This document shows positions 25,018 to 34,368 of a stretch of 64,000 bases of DNA, in pieces. Below the pieces are notes generated by a model. The model saw nothing but the letters and a program-made list of their open reading frames with translations. It made no database searches and was not told the DNA's origin. Numbering within the stretch: the stretch's first letter is position 1; every line of letters starts with the position of its first letter. Source of the DNA: JARRQJ01 sp963810615 (GTDB lineage Bacteria > Pseudomonadota > Gammaproteobacteria > DRLM01); the NCBI GenBank assembly GCA_963810615.1, contig CAWEOA010000008.1:992001-1056000 (forward strand). The letters run 5' to 3'. The position numbers were made by a program, and so were the translations under genes.

Positions 25018-25363
25018 GCCCGCCTTTTAGAGACATTAAATCATATCCGGTATGTCGGCGTAGTGGTTAAATATAAATCACTCTGGATTTTATGGGTTGC
25101 TATTTTTTTCCGTGCGGTTTAGCCGGTATCCGGCGATAATATAAAGATGATAAACCCAATGATGAGTATGAGTGCGCGGGGAGAGTAAAAAGCGGCGCGA
25201 GTATTATGGCGAACGGCGGATAAGTTCAGGCCGTCGTGGCGATGTGGGTGCGGTCGAGCATGACGAATAGCGTCGTGCCAGGTCGGGAACTATACAGATA
25301 ATCGATAGCGCTGCACTTTGTTCTGATTACTCCTCACCTCCCGGGGGAAGGAATGAACGGAAA

Positions 25364-26548
25364 TTAAGAGGATAAATCTTTTTTGAGTAGAAATCCTTGT
25401 GGCGCCAGGCTGGTGGCCAGCATGACATCGTTGATGTCGCGGTGCTCGGTCCAGGTGTTGGTGTTGCGATGTTCCGGATTGCGCCAGAATGTCTCGATTT
25501 CGTCAGCCAAGGGTACATACTGAAACAGCGCCTGGAGCAGTGTGTGCACTTCAAGACATGTGGCGGGGTGAGTCGTTTCGCCGTTGGCTGCTTGCCACAG
25601 GGATTCCACGGCGTGCAGGCCGATGGCGAGACCGAGTTCGCGAAAGGCCAGCCGGTACTCGGCCGGCCGGCGTAGCTCGCCGCTGTCGGTGTACTGCTGT
25701 AAACCGGTGAGTGCGGTCGCGAGCAGGATTTCAAGGAGATGGTGGTCGGACGTTGTATCCAGTCGCAGCAAGCCATCTGCGCGGTAGGCGTCGGTCAACA
25801 GACCGCCGATGCCCAGAGGGTCCGCGGTCATCCATTTTCCGTTTTCGAGCATTTCCGCAAATTGGCTGATTTCTTTGACTAGCTTCGGTCCGACGAGGGC
25901 CACCGGCAGTGCGGCGGCGGTTGATAGGAGTTCGAGGTAGGTGATGTAGCCGTCAAGCGGGTCGTGCTGCCCCATGGCGGGGACCTGCGCTCGTGTCAGG
26001 TCTATGCTCATCTTCCAAATCATACGGCGCGGGCCGCTGGGGGAGGGTAGGTAGGTGAAGGTATTAAACGCGGTCTTGGCGAGTTCTCGCGCCCACAGGT
26101 TGAAGCCTGGCTGTCGCGTGGCGTGGGTGACTTGATCGAGGGCGTGCATCCATTTGGTTAGATAGTGGAAGTATTGGCCGTCCCGCTCCCATTCCAGTCG
26201 CTCGTCGAAGGCTTGGTCCGGACCGCGTTCGGGCTGCCCCTTACCGATTCTCAGGCCGCCGCGGGTCGGGTGGAGTTCGCTCTCGTGGGCATTTAAGCCG
26301 CTGAGCCATCCGCTCCGCGGGTCGTCGTCGCGATGTCGGCCTAGGGTGTGATGGACCTGATCGACCAGTCGCAGTGCCAGCGCCGTGTAGTTTTGTTCTC
26401 CACTTGCCTGCGCCAGACCGAGATAGTTGCAGACCGCGAAGGCGTCCGTCCACAGGTAGCGCCGGGGTGTGTGCCCGGTGCTTAGCCCGGTGCGCTCAGC
26501 AAAGCCCTGCATGAGTGCAATCGCCTCCGCGATTCTTGGGTTGGCCAT
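25364..26548 (-). CDS. Unknown helical protein, 394 residues
   Basis: The frame is open to 26611, but that ATG lies at the edge of a family A repeat arm, whereas Met at 26548 follows cggagaccgaacgc, so I choose 26548. No family recognised. The sequence is rich in amphipathic helices and conserved-looking aromatic/charged blocks: YLWTDAFAVCNYLGL, HHTLGRHRDDDPRSGWL, YFHYLTKWMHALDQV and LARELAK-like pairs. These are reminiscent of an alpha/alpha-barrel such as those of glycoside hydrolase-like proteins, but no catalytic motif can be assigned. No signal peptide from either start. Codon use looks normal. Confidence 0.72.
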   Translation of the reverse strand: MANPRIAEAIALMQGFAERTGLSTGHTPRRYLWTDAFAVCNYLGLAQASGEQNYTALALRLVDQVHHTLGRHRDDDPRSGWLSGLNAHESELHPTRGGLRIGKGQPERGPDQAFDERLEWERDGQYFHYLTKWMHALDQVTHATRQPGFNLWARELAKTAFNTFTYLPSPSGPRRMIWKMSIDLTRAQVPAMGQHDPLDGYITYLELLSTAAALPVALVGPKLVKEISQFAEMLENGKWMTADPLGIGGLLTDAYRADGLLRLDTTSDHHLLEILLATALTGLQQYTDSGELRRPAEYRLAFRELGLAIGLHAVESLWQAANGETTHPATCLEVHTLLQALFQYVPLADEIETFWRNPEHRNTNTWTEHRDINDVMLATSLAPQGFLLKKDLSS

Positions 26549-26606
26549 GCGTTCGGTCTCCGGCAACGGCAAATTTATGCAAGCTGCCTCTGCTAAATTT
26601 GTCCTA

Positions 26607-26713
26607 GTCATTTCGATCGAAGGGATATTTATGCCCCGCGGGTTGAAATTTTGTATCTCGCCAGTTACAGAGGATCCTGTGGCAAAAAAATTTATCGCTG
26701 CGCTCGAAATGAC
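26607..26713. repeat. Family A repeat with nested palindrome in left arm
   Basis: The left arm gtcatttcgatcgaaggg is interrupted at 26625-26644 by atatttatgccccgcgggtt. The right arm ends atcgctgcgctcgaaatgac. The flank acattaatcagagactg follows. The left end overlaps the extended open frame of the minus-strand gene at 25364. Confidence 0.75.
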
Positions 26714-26784
26714 ACATTAATCAGAGACTGTTTAATTCTACGATACTCATTAGGAAACGGAAGCGGGGAAGGTTGGTGTGATTT

Positions 26785-26938
26785 GTCATTCCGGGTGTGG
26801 CACAGCGCAGATCCGGAATCTAGTGCCTTAAATTCAGTGAGTTACTTGATACTGCCTTTTTCGGCCTTTAGTGTGCGCGGCCGAATGGCGGTGTGATGTG
26901 TCGATGAGTCCGGATTTCCCGCTATGCTCGAAATGGCA
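26785..26938. repeat. Degenerate family B element and family A half arm
   Basis: 26785-26890 is a mutated B element (gtcattccgggtgtggcaca ... gcggccgaatggc), and 26911-26938 an A right arm (cggatttcccgctatgctcg then aaatggc). 26939-27171 is GC-rich, contains no gene I can support and no recognisable repeat. Confidence 0.6.
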
Positions 26939-27171
26939 CATTCGACGCGCGCATGGTGTGCGAAGCGGGGTGCGAGCGACTGGCCGAGTTTTGTCGGCGT
27001 CCGCGCGTTAGCGCGGGTTGTGGCGAATGCAGGACAAAGGCAGGCGCCGCAGACAGCAATCGTCGCGACAATTTCGCAACCGACCAGGTACGTCGCGTCG
27101 GGTTTCGCGAAATAGGGTGACGATCGCAGGGGGACGTCACTCTCGCCTGTGGTACAAGCATTCGGGCGGCG

Positions 27172-30100
27172 TTAGCTGTCGACCGCTCTTACTCTCTTGT
27201 TTATACGGATCAGTAATACGCCAAGTGTCAGTAGTCCGAGACTGCCACCGCCACCACCACTGCTGCCGCCAGGGGTGCTGCCGCTGGCCACGGCGGCCGG
27301 GTAGGTGAAGGACTGGGTCAGTTTGTCGCTCTTATCATCCGGGTTGACGACGCTGACATCGACCACGCTCGCGTCCTCGGCCGGGGCCAGGACGGTGATG
27401 GTTTGGGAGTCTTTGGTCTCGGTGACCTTGCCCAGCTGCGTGCCGAAATACACCACCGCACCCACTTGGAAATCGCTGCCGGTGAGAGTGACGGGCGTGC
27501 CGTTAGTCGTGTCGCCGGTGTTCGGGGTGACTGATGCCAGGTGCGGCGGGGTGTCCTTGGCGACGACGTGGACTTGGCCGGCGCCGGTGGTCTGTTCGTG
27601 TTGCGGCGCGCTACCGTTGACCTTGGCGCTCAGCGACAGTTGCGCGCCGCCCGGCGCTAGCGGGCCTACGTCGGCGATGAGGTGAACGACACCGCTGCTG
27701 TCATAGGGTACGGTGCCGAGTGCACAGCTGTAACTGGTACCGGTGATGGTGCAGGTCTGTTCGAGGTTACCGAGATCGACGGCGGCCGGCGGGGCCGGGA
27801 CGCGCAGGTTGGTCAAGCCCGACGACGCCTCGCCGCTGACGACGACGTTGGTGTCGGTCATGCCTGTGGTGCCATCGGTGGGGGTGACGTCGAAGGGACG
27901 GTTTTGCAGGGTGAACGAGAAGCTCACCGTGTCGCCGGGGTTGACGTCCTGGGCCGAGGTGTCGGAAGTCAAGTGGTAGGCCACGCTGGGTCCGATGGTT
28001 ATAGTGGTCTGGCCGCAGCCCTTGGATGCTTGGGTATAGGCCAGTTCCTGCGGGATCGGTCCCTTGTCAGTGGCGCACACCGCTATGGTGTAGGTGCCGG
28101 ATTGGGAATAGGCATGGTCGGCGTTGAGGCTGCCGTAACCGTTGGCGCCCCGCGAGTAGATCGGTCCGGTGGTATCGACGTTGTCCGGTAGGGTACCGTC
28201 GGGATTGAGAACCGGCCCGCTGACGGGTTGGCCGTTTACCGTGACCTGACCGTCCTGTTCGGTATTGCCGTCGCCCCAGTCGATGCTGATGCGATGGTCC
28301 GCACCGGGATCGGGGTCGAATACGGTGACACCGAGATGCATGTAGAAACCGGTGCCGGCCTTGTCCGGTGCGTCCAGAGTCACTTCGGGTTTGTCGGGCA
28401 CTGAGTTGATGGTGAGGTTGACCGTCGCCGGATCGGAGTAATCCCGTCCGTCAAAGGCGCGGTAGGAGAAGCTGTCGTTGCCAAAGTAGTTGGCCGCCGG
28501 GGTGTAGGTGAGTTGATTGCCGACGATGTTGGCGCCGCCGTGGGCCGGCGGCGTGGCGATCTCGTAACTCAACACGTCCAGCGCGCCGTCGGGGTCGCTG
28601 CCGGTCAAGGTGACCACCACCGAGCCGTCTTCCTGCAGAGTCTGTGCGCCGGGCGGATGAGGGATAGTCGGCGGTCGGTAGTCGCGGGTGACGTTGACGG
28701 TGACCGTGGCTTGGCCGCTGTCCAGGCCGTCGCTGGCGGCGAACACGAAATTGTCCGTGCCCTGGAAGTTGTTCTTCGACTGGTAGGTGACCTTGGCCGA
28801 GCTGTCATCGATGGGGGTGATGGGCGTGGTTTGAAACACGTGCAACAGCCCCGAATTGCCGCCTTGGGGGTCCTGGGTCTGGAGGATGTAGAAGTTATTG
28901 GAATTGACGGTGATGTTGTCGACACGGTCGAAGTCGCCGAGGATGAAGCCGTAACCCTGGCCGGTGGCTTTGGCCTGGCCGGCGTAATAGCCGTCGGGGG
29001 TGAAGCGCTGTACGCGGTTGTTGCCGGTGTCGCCCACGTAGAGAATGTCGTTGGGATCGACGGCGATGGCCTCCGGAAGACTGAACTGTCCGGGTTGGTC
29101 GCCGGCGTCGTATGTCGGTGCGTCGCAGAGGGCATCGGTGCAGGAAAAACCGATGGAGCGCTGATGCTTAATGTCACAGGCCACGGTGTCGGTCTTGTTA
29201 GCGGTGCACTTGCCCATCCAGCCTACGGGCTGGGGCGGGATGAAGTTGCCGTTCGAATCGAAACTCCCGTCACTGAGTTTGACGATATGCTGGTCGTCCA
29301 GGATATAGAGGTTGTTGTGGCTGTCCACCGCCATGTCATGGACATTGGGAAAACCGAATTGATTGGGAATGGTCGCCAGATAGGCTTGTCGCGCTGTGTA
29401 TTGTGCGCTGCTATTGCTCCAGTCCGCCTTGTAGGCCTTGATCTCACCGCTGCTGTCCATGACGTACATCACCCCTTGATGGTCCTGGGCGATGGCCACC
29501 GGCTTCTGTACCCCGGGGAATACCCCGTTGCCGCCTGAATCCCGCAGGTCCAATATGCCGGGTGACGAACCGGATGGGACGCCGAAGTCGGGTGCATCTT
29601 TGTCGTAGACGTTCACAACGCCTTCATAGGCCACGCCGGTTACTTTGAGTACGAACAGCAGGCTGCTGGCGTTGTCGACAAAGATGTCCGCTTCATCGGT
29701 TGAAGAGCGCGATTCCAGCAGGGTACCGTCCGCGCCGAACTTCACCATTCGCCCGTCGGGGATGAGATCATTGTTGGCATCGCACTTCACGATTCCGGTG
29801 TCGATGACGTAAGTGTTGCCCTGGTCGTCGACGGTCATCCAGGTGGGGGCGTAAGGATATTTCAGGTTCCAGGTGCCGGTAGGATTGCTGTTATTGGTAG
29901 CGCAGTACTGTTTGGGATCGGATTGCTGTTGGTCATTTGGAAATTTGGCGATCGACGCCTCGAGGCGGTAGTCGTCGATGAAGAACGGCAACAGCGGCGC
30001 GATGAAGAAACCGTTGTGCGGCGGCGTGACGATGGAGAAGGTCAACGGGTCGTAGCGGCCGACGTTGGGGTGATAGTCCGCGTCACTGGCGGTAAGGGTG

Positions 30101-31620
30101 ATGTCCACCGGCTTGAACGAGGTGGCCGCCACGGTCTGCGGATGGGCCACCGGCACCGAGTTGGTGCCCTGCGTCTTTACATTGATCAGCTGCACCGCCC
30201 GGCTGCTGTTGCCGGAGCTGTCGGTGGCGGTCCAGGTGATCGGGGTCAGGCCCAGACCGAACGACGTGCTGTTGTGGTTGTTGCTGATGTTGCTGTCAAG
30301 ATCGACAAGATCGAATGCGCGCGGACTGCCCAGCGGCACCGTGGTGGACGAGGTCCCGGCCGGCACCTCGACCACCTTGCTGGGCGGCGCCAGCAGGATG
30401 GGCGGGTTGGTGTCCTGCACCTTGAAGTGCTGCGTTACCTGGGCGGTGTTGTGGCCGCCGTCATCCTGCGCTACGCCGTTGACGATCAGCGGTGCGTGTA
30501 CCGGCCCCGGATCGGAGACAGTCCAGGTGACGTCCACTTCGTTGCCCACCGACCACAGGTTTGGCACCGTACTGTGGCTGAGGGTGAGGTGGGTGTCGCA
30601 GGTGTCGCTGTAGTTCAGCAGGCCCTGGGCCACGTTGATGGCGGTTGTCGAGGTGACGCCGCCGGGCTGGAAGGCCTCCAGGGAATAGATCTGATTGTTA
30701 TTGTCATAGTGCAGGATGGCGGCGGTCTTGGCGTCATAGCTGTTGTTGTCGGTATTGGTGGCGATGGTGGGCGGGATGCGGTCGTACACCCACACGTTTT
30801 GATTGTCGGTGTTGTAGATGTCGTCGAAGATGCCCAGCTGGCTTTGATGAAAATTGATGCCGATGACCTGGTCGATAGCGTAAGACGCGCCTTCTTCGAC
30901 TACGAATTCCCCGGCCCTTTTGCCCACGGTTTTGGCGTAGGCCTTGAAGCCTTCTTCCGCTACTTTGCGCAACGGGGGTGAGGCTTTTACTAATTCTTTC
31001 TGCGCCTTGGTGCCCGAAGGGAGTTTGGGTATATGAAAGGGTACGAAGTCCATGATGGATAGCGTGGTGTCGGCGCGCCATGTCAAATTGTTACGACCGA
31101 TATGCAGTTGCACTGTTCCGTTGCTTTTTTCATAACCGAGCAGGCGCACGTCGGCATCGCTGTTGAAGTGGTAGGTCTTGGGGGTACCGAGATCGCCCCA
31201 GCTCGACGGATACGACAACGGTATGGGGGCGCCGAGAATATTCTGGTATTCGGCGCGCGTGGTCGACTGGCGGAAGGTGTGGACACAGGCATTCGGGGAA
31301 TCGGGCTCGACGCCGAGTTGGTCAGGCGGCGCCTCTATCTGCGGTTGGCAGAGTTTGAGATTGAGGTTGGCGATATAAGCCAGGACATCGCCGATCTGGT
31401 CAAAGGGCGGCGGTGCGGCTATGGACAATGCAACATTGACGGCGTACGCGGCGCCGGCGATGCCTTGGCATAATTCCGGTCCCTTGTTCTGGTCGCCCGC
31501 TAGCGCTGCCCAGGTCGCTGTCGGCACACTGTTTGCGACGATAAGGAAAAACAGCGCAAGCAGATGATGGTGAAATCTCGACCGACGTTCAGAGCGACGA
31601 ATCTGCGTGGGCGACCCCAT
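27172..31620 (-). CDS. Giant multidomain surface protein with GlyGly-CTERM-like tail
   Basis: 1482 residues from the ATG at 31620, which follows aagggggaaaca; the frame is open to 31653. A signal peptide covers about 1-40 (LLALFFLIVANSVPTATWA). Then: a unique N-terminal region (to about 390); a HYR-like domain (about 400-487; DTNPPILLAPP, PITWTATDSSGNS); an Ig/cadherin-like domain that starts at about 500 (PLTFSIVTPPHNG), is interrupted by an NHL-type beta-propeller (about 540-935; repeats such as PEAIAVDPNDILYVGDTGNN) and finishes after it (NFQGTDNFVFAASDG); a second Ig-like domain (about 1000-1070); a PKD-like domain (WGDGNTEQDG); a DUF11-like region; an IPT/TIG domain (about 1354-1400); and a tail GGSSGGGGGSLG, hydrophobic helix, INKRVR. 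The tail suggests processing by a rhombosortase. Role unknown; adhesion or surface structure is inferred. Confidence 0.82.
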   Translation of the reverse strand: MGSPTQIRRSERRSRFHHHLLALFFLIVANSVPTATWAALAGDQNKGPELCQGIAGAAYAVNVALSIAAPPPFDQIGDVLAYIANLNLKLCQPQIEAPPDQLGVEPDSPNACVHTFRQSTTRAEYQNILGAPIPLSYPSSWGDLGTPKTYHFNSDADVRLLGYEKSNGTVQLHIGRNNLTWRADTTLSIMDFVPFHIPKLPSGTKAQKELVKASPPLRKVAEEGFKAYAKTVGKRAGEFVVEEGASYAIDQVIGINFHQSQLGIFDDIYNTDNQNVWVYDRIPPTIATNTDNNSYDAKTAAILHYDNNNQIYSLEAFQPGGVTSTTAINVAQGLLNYSDTCDTHLTLSHSTVPNLWSVGNEVDVTWTVSDPGPVHAPLIVNGVAQDDGGHNTAQVTQHFKVQDTNPPILLAPPSKVVEVPAGTSSTTVPLGSPRAFDLVDLDSNISNNHNSTSFGLGLTPITWTATDSSGNSSRAVQLINVKTQGTNSVPVAHPQTVAATSFKPVDITLTASDADYHPNVGRYDPLTFSIVTPPHNGFFIAPLLPFFIDDYRLEASIAKFPNDQQQSDPKQYCATNNSNPTGTWNLKYPYAPTWMTVDDQGNTYVIDTGIVKCDANNDLIPDGRMVKFGADGTLLESRSSTDEADIFVDNASSLLFVLKVTGVAYEGVVNVYDKDAPDFGVPSGSSPGILDLRDSGGNGVFPGVQKPVAIAQDHQGVMYVMDSSGEIKAYKADWSNSSAQYTARQAYLATIPNQFGFPNVHDMAVDSHNNLYILDDQHIVKLSDGSFDSNGNFIPPQPVGWMGKCTANKTDTVACDIKHQRSIGFSCTDALCDAPTYDAGDQPGQFSLPEAIAVDPNDILYVGDTGNNRVQRFTPDGYYAGQAKATGQGYGFILGDFDRVDNITVNSNNFYILQTQDPQGGNSGLLHVFQTTPITPIDDSSAKVTYQSKNNFQGTDNFVFAASDGLDSGQATVTVNVTRDYRPPTIPHPPGAQTLQEDGSVVVTLTGSDPDGALDVLSYEIATPPAHGGANIVGNQLTYTPAANYFGNDSFSYRAFDGRDYSDPATVNLTINSVPDKPEVTLDAPDKAGTGFYMHLGVTVFDPDPGADHRISIDWGDGNTEQDGQVTVNGQPVSGPVLNPDGTLPDNVDTTGPIYSRGANGYGSLNADHAYSQSGTYTIAVCATDKGPIPQELAYTQASKGCGQTTITIGPSVAYHLTSDTSAQDVNPGDTVSFSFTLQNRPFDVTPTDGTTGMTDTNVVVSGEASSGLTNLRVPAPPAAVDLGNLEQTCTITGTSYSCALGTVPYDSSGVVHLIADVGPLAPGGAQLSLSAKVNGSAPQHEQTTGAGQVHVVAKDTPPHLASVTPNTGDTTNGTPVTLTGSDFQVGAVVYFGTQLGKVTETKDSQTITVLAPAEDASVVDVSVVNPDDKSDKLTQSFTYPAAVASGSTPGGSSGGGGGSLGLLTLGVLLIRINKRVRAVDS

Positions 31621-31963
31621 TGTTTCCCCCTTTGTTATCTGCCGGTCGCACATGAATGACGATCCTGTGAGTTTCAGGCGGTCGTTGAGTCTTTCCGGTA
31701 TTTATAACTCTTCCGTTCCCCCCATTATGTACATGTTTATATAAAATGGTGGCTCTTTGTCCAGGCCGAATTATTCCCTATAAATAATGTGAGAATCAGG
31801 CCCTTGGCGCGGCGATCATTGTAAGGGGCTACAAAAATTCCGGGAATCAAGACACTATCCGCTTTATGCCTAGCTGGCGCTGCCCGTGTCGGCCTGCGGT
31901 AAGGAGTATTTTCAATCCGTATAGATAGAGGGTCAGGGCCTTACCCTAAGACCGGGCTGAATA

Positions 31964-32096
31964 CTAGATTCCGGATTATTGCGTGCATAGCGTAGCGGGG
32001 TCCCGGAACCCTGAGCTGGGACTGAATCGTTCCTGTCCCCTCTCCCGACAGTTGCGCAGTTGCTGTCATGCCGGCGGAGGCCGCCATCCAGCAGCG
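31964..32096. repeat. Family B repeat remnants
   Basis: 31964-32015 carries a B2-type arm (gcatagcgtagcggggtccc then ggaacc), and 32065-32096 a B left arm (gtcatgccggcggaggccgc then catccag). 31654-31963 upstream is AT-rich, presumably the promoter region of the giant gene, with no recognisable motif. Confidence 0.5.
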
Positions 32097-32198
32097 ACTT
32101 GTCGCTAGGGTTGGCTTTCAACGTGGTAAAGGGGGCGAGGCCTTCCAGAAAAGTGTCTGAGCTGATGCGTGCATAGTACGCGTTACGTTAGCAATCAC

Positions 32199-32248
32199 TA
32201 CCCCGTCCGCTTCGCGTCCCCCCCTTTCCTGCAAGAGGGAGAGGGGAA
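32199..32248. repeat. Family D repeat
   Basis: ctaccccgtccgcttcgcgt then cccccctttcctgcaagagg and gagagggg, resembling copies at 18213 and 40953. The rest up to 32465 has no gene. Confidence 0.5.
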
Positions 32249-32465
32249 AGATATGGGGTATTAACGTGCGCTTGAAATGATGTGCGAGCAAAGGTTCTTA
32301 ACAGTCTCTTTTCACGGCTGAATTGAAGGTAGCCCGCTTCTCGCTTATCGTCAGGCGCTGGGATATAAGGGCTCGGTGGCGATGGCGATTGATGATATTC
32401 ATTTGGCGCCGACTCCATTTGCAATTACTATGTCGTTACAGAATTTTTCAAGAATTGTTTTTGCA

Positions 32466-32885
32466 ATGAAAAAGTCTAAAGCAGGATACGCCTCCGCCGA
32501 TGAAGTCGAAGCCGCTTTCTACACCGCCTTTATCCATTGTGACCTTCAGGCCATGCAAACACTGTGGGCGAGGGATGACGCCGTCTGCGTGCATCCCGGT
32601 GCTGAACCCATCAAAGGTTATGAAGACATTTTGAGTAGTTGGGAAAGTATATTCAGCGGTGCCGAAGTGCCTCATATTCGAATCAATATCATACAGCGAA
32701 TTACCGGCGATGATCTGGTTGTGCATATGGTGGAGGAACACATCGGCACGCCCGGCGTTGCTGGCCAGTGGGCGATAGTGTTTGCTACGAATGTCTATCG
32801 ACGCGATGGGCGGGGTTGGTTGATGGTGGCGCATAATGGATCTGTTATGCACATACAGCAGACCGCAGGACCTACCCTGCAATAA
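32466..32885 (+). CDS. SnoaL-like/NTF2-fold protein (DUF4440-type)
   Basis: 139 residues from the ATG at 32466 (MKKSKAGYAS); the longer frame to 32376 has no ribosome-binding site or conserved start. It is a cone-shaped NTF2-like fold: helix SADEVEAAFYTAFIHCDLQA, then WARDDAVCVHPGAEPIKGYE typical of SnoaL_3/DUF4440 proteins, and a closing strand region WLMVAHNGSVMH. Proteins of this type bind small hydrophobic ligands or act as isomerases; no specific reaction can be assigned. Stand-alone gene. Confidence 0.82.
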   Translation: MKKSKAGYASADEVEAAFYTAFIHCDLQAMQTLWARDDAVCVHPGAEPIKGYEDILSSWESIFSGAEVPHIRINIIQRITGDDLVVHMVEEHIGTPGVAGQWAIVFATNVYRRDGRGWLMVAHNGSVMHIQQTAGPTLQ

Positions 32886-32966
32886 GCGCAAGCATTAAAG
32901 TACGGTGAGCTTAATCTTCTGCTGGGGGTGTATAGAATAGGCGAGACACAGGATTACAGCCCGTGA

Positions 32967-33012
32967 AGAATAAATATTCACGGGGCGTAAATCCCATGGG
33001 TCGAAATGATAA
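32967..33012. repeat. Degenerate family A right arm with nested palindrome
   Basis: aagaataaatattcacgggg then cgtaaatcccatgggtcgaa and atgata. The nested piece is about 32978-32993. The flank accgaattaatcagagattt follows, as after other copies. Confidence 0.55.
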
Positions 33013-33068
33013 AACCGAATTAATCAGAGATTTCTTGGCAATTATTTAAATTATCCGGAGTACGCCCC

Positions 33069-33614
33069 ATGGGGAATTCACTTTTAGAGCAGATGAAGAA
33101 GATCGGCCTGGTTGATAAAAACAAGGCGCAACAGGTCAAGCATAGCCAATACAAAAGTCAGAAGCAGAAGACCAAAAGAGGATCGCCGGATAAGTTGGGC
33201 GAAGCCACGCTGTTGGCCCAGCAGGCTCATGCCGAAAAGGTGGAACGCGACCGCCAGCTTAACCAGCAGAAACAGGAGGAGATTGAGCGCAAGGCCATTG
33301 CCGCCCAGGTGAGGCAGCTGATCGAGACCAATCGGGTTAAAGAACATGATGGTGATATTATTTACAACTTCACTGACGCCAATGTGGTGAAGCATCTCTA
33401 CGTTTCAGAGCAGGTGCATAAACATCTTATGTCTGGTCGTCTGGCTATCGCCAAAGTCGGGGAGGGCTACGAGCTGGTGCCGATGCCCGTGGCGGAGAAG
33501 ATCAAACAGCGTGATGCGCAGTGCATTCTCCTTTCGGACCGTGGCGCCGAGTCGGAGCAGGACGGGGATGATCCTTACGCGGACTATAAGATCCCGGATG
33601 ATTTGATGTGGTAA
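33069..33614 (+). CDS. DUF2058 (YaiL-like) nucleic-acid-associated protein
   Basis: A 181-residue protein of the DUF2058 family. It opens with NSLLEQMKKIGLVDKNKAQQ, followed by a highly basic, glutamine-rich helix (about 20-90; HSQYKSQKQKTKRGS, NQQKQEEIERKAIA), then the conserved NRVKEHDGDIIYNF and KIPDDLMW ends. The family is described as nucleoprotein/polynucleotide-associated; the exact role is unknown. The start follows atccggagtacgccc. Confidence 0.9.
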   Translation: MGNSLLEQMKKIGLVDKNKAQQVKHSQYKSQKQKTKRGSPDKLGEATLLAQQAHAEKVERDRQLNQQKQEEIERKAIAAQVRQLIETNRVKEHDGDIIYNFTDANVVKHLYVSEQVHKHLMSGRLAIAKVGEGYELVPMPVAEKIKQRDAQCILLSDRGAESEQDGDDPYADYKIPDDLMW

Positions 33615-33647
33615 GGGATATATATATAGAGAAGGCCCGAACGATTT

Positions 33648-33690
33648 GTGATTCCGCGCCTCGCGCAGCAGAGACGCGGAATCCGGCGTC
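33648..33690. repeat. Family B left half element
   Basis: gtgattccgcgcctcgcgca then gcagagacgcggaatccgg. Its right arm is missing. The flank gagaaggcccgaacgatt precedes it. Confidence 0.6.
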
Positions 33691-34368
33691 TCTAATTCCG
33701 GGGGTGTTATTGCGACGATGGGTGTGAGCGGTCCTGGAAGGGTGTGTATGCATTGCTATCCCTGCATGGCTTGGCGCTGATGGTGTGGGGATGCGGGGAG
33801 ACGCGCGCCGCACCTGTGCTGTGGCATCTGCCGGTATGGGCGCGGCATATAATTGAACTAATTTTGGTCTTGTCTGTCGACCCACAACCCGGTGGACTAG
33901 GCTGTACTCCTGACATCTGCTGACAAGGTGATTTCCTCCGGAGTATGCAGGACGAGGCGCGTTGGTCCTCCTGCTTTGCCTTAGTGTCGGGGACGTTGCC
34001 GATCATCAATTATAATATAAGTGAATGATATATCAATATATTATTTAATAACCTTATGTTGTTGATTGGAATTTTCAGTCCCGCTTAATGCCGTTTAACG
34101 CGCTTTACAAAACTGACAGCAATCTTTCATGGATGGTGCATGTTGTGGAATACGTGTATTAATCAATCTACATATTTTGTCTGTCCGGTCGGAGTGTGCT
34201 GACTGGGACAAACCTTCTGATCCTCCGGCTATGCGGAGGCTGAGCGATTGACAATCGATGTGTTCTTCCCGGCAGTGATGAACACATATTAGGTTACAAG
34301 TAGTTTGCTTGACCTTTATAACGACAATTAATAACTCGTCGTATTAAAGGTTACTGGAAGAAGAATCT
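33691..34368. other. Gene-poor stretch with hairpins before a small secreted-protein gene
   Basis: No convincing gene. Visible items: a short hairpin cctccg-gctatg-cggagg near 34217-34238; an inverted repeat atgtgttc (34258-34265) / gaacacat (34280-34287); and a -35-like ttgacc at 34309 without a good -10. The inverted repeat lies about 80 bp before the next start codon and could be an operator. The stretch becomes AT-rich after about 34000, as expected of a promoter region. Confidence 0.4.

Noticed and set aside
28513..30981. Long plus-strand open frames (341 and 352 residues) opposite the giant surface-protein gene
   Set aside because: Their translations are low-complexity Val/Gly/Arg/Asp sequence without domains, as expected from the antisense of a GC-rich gene; the minus-strand frame has clear domains.
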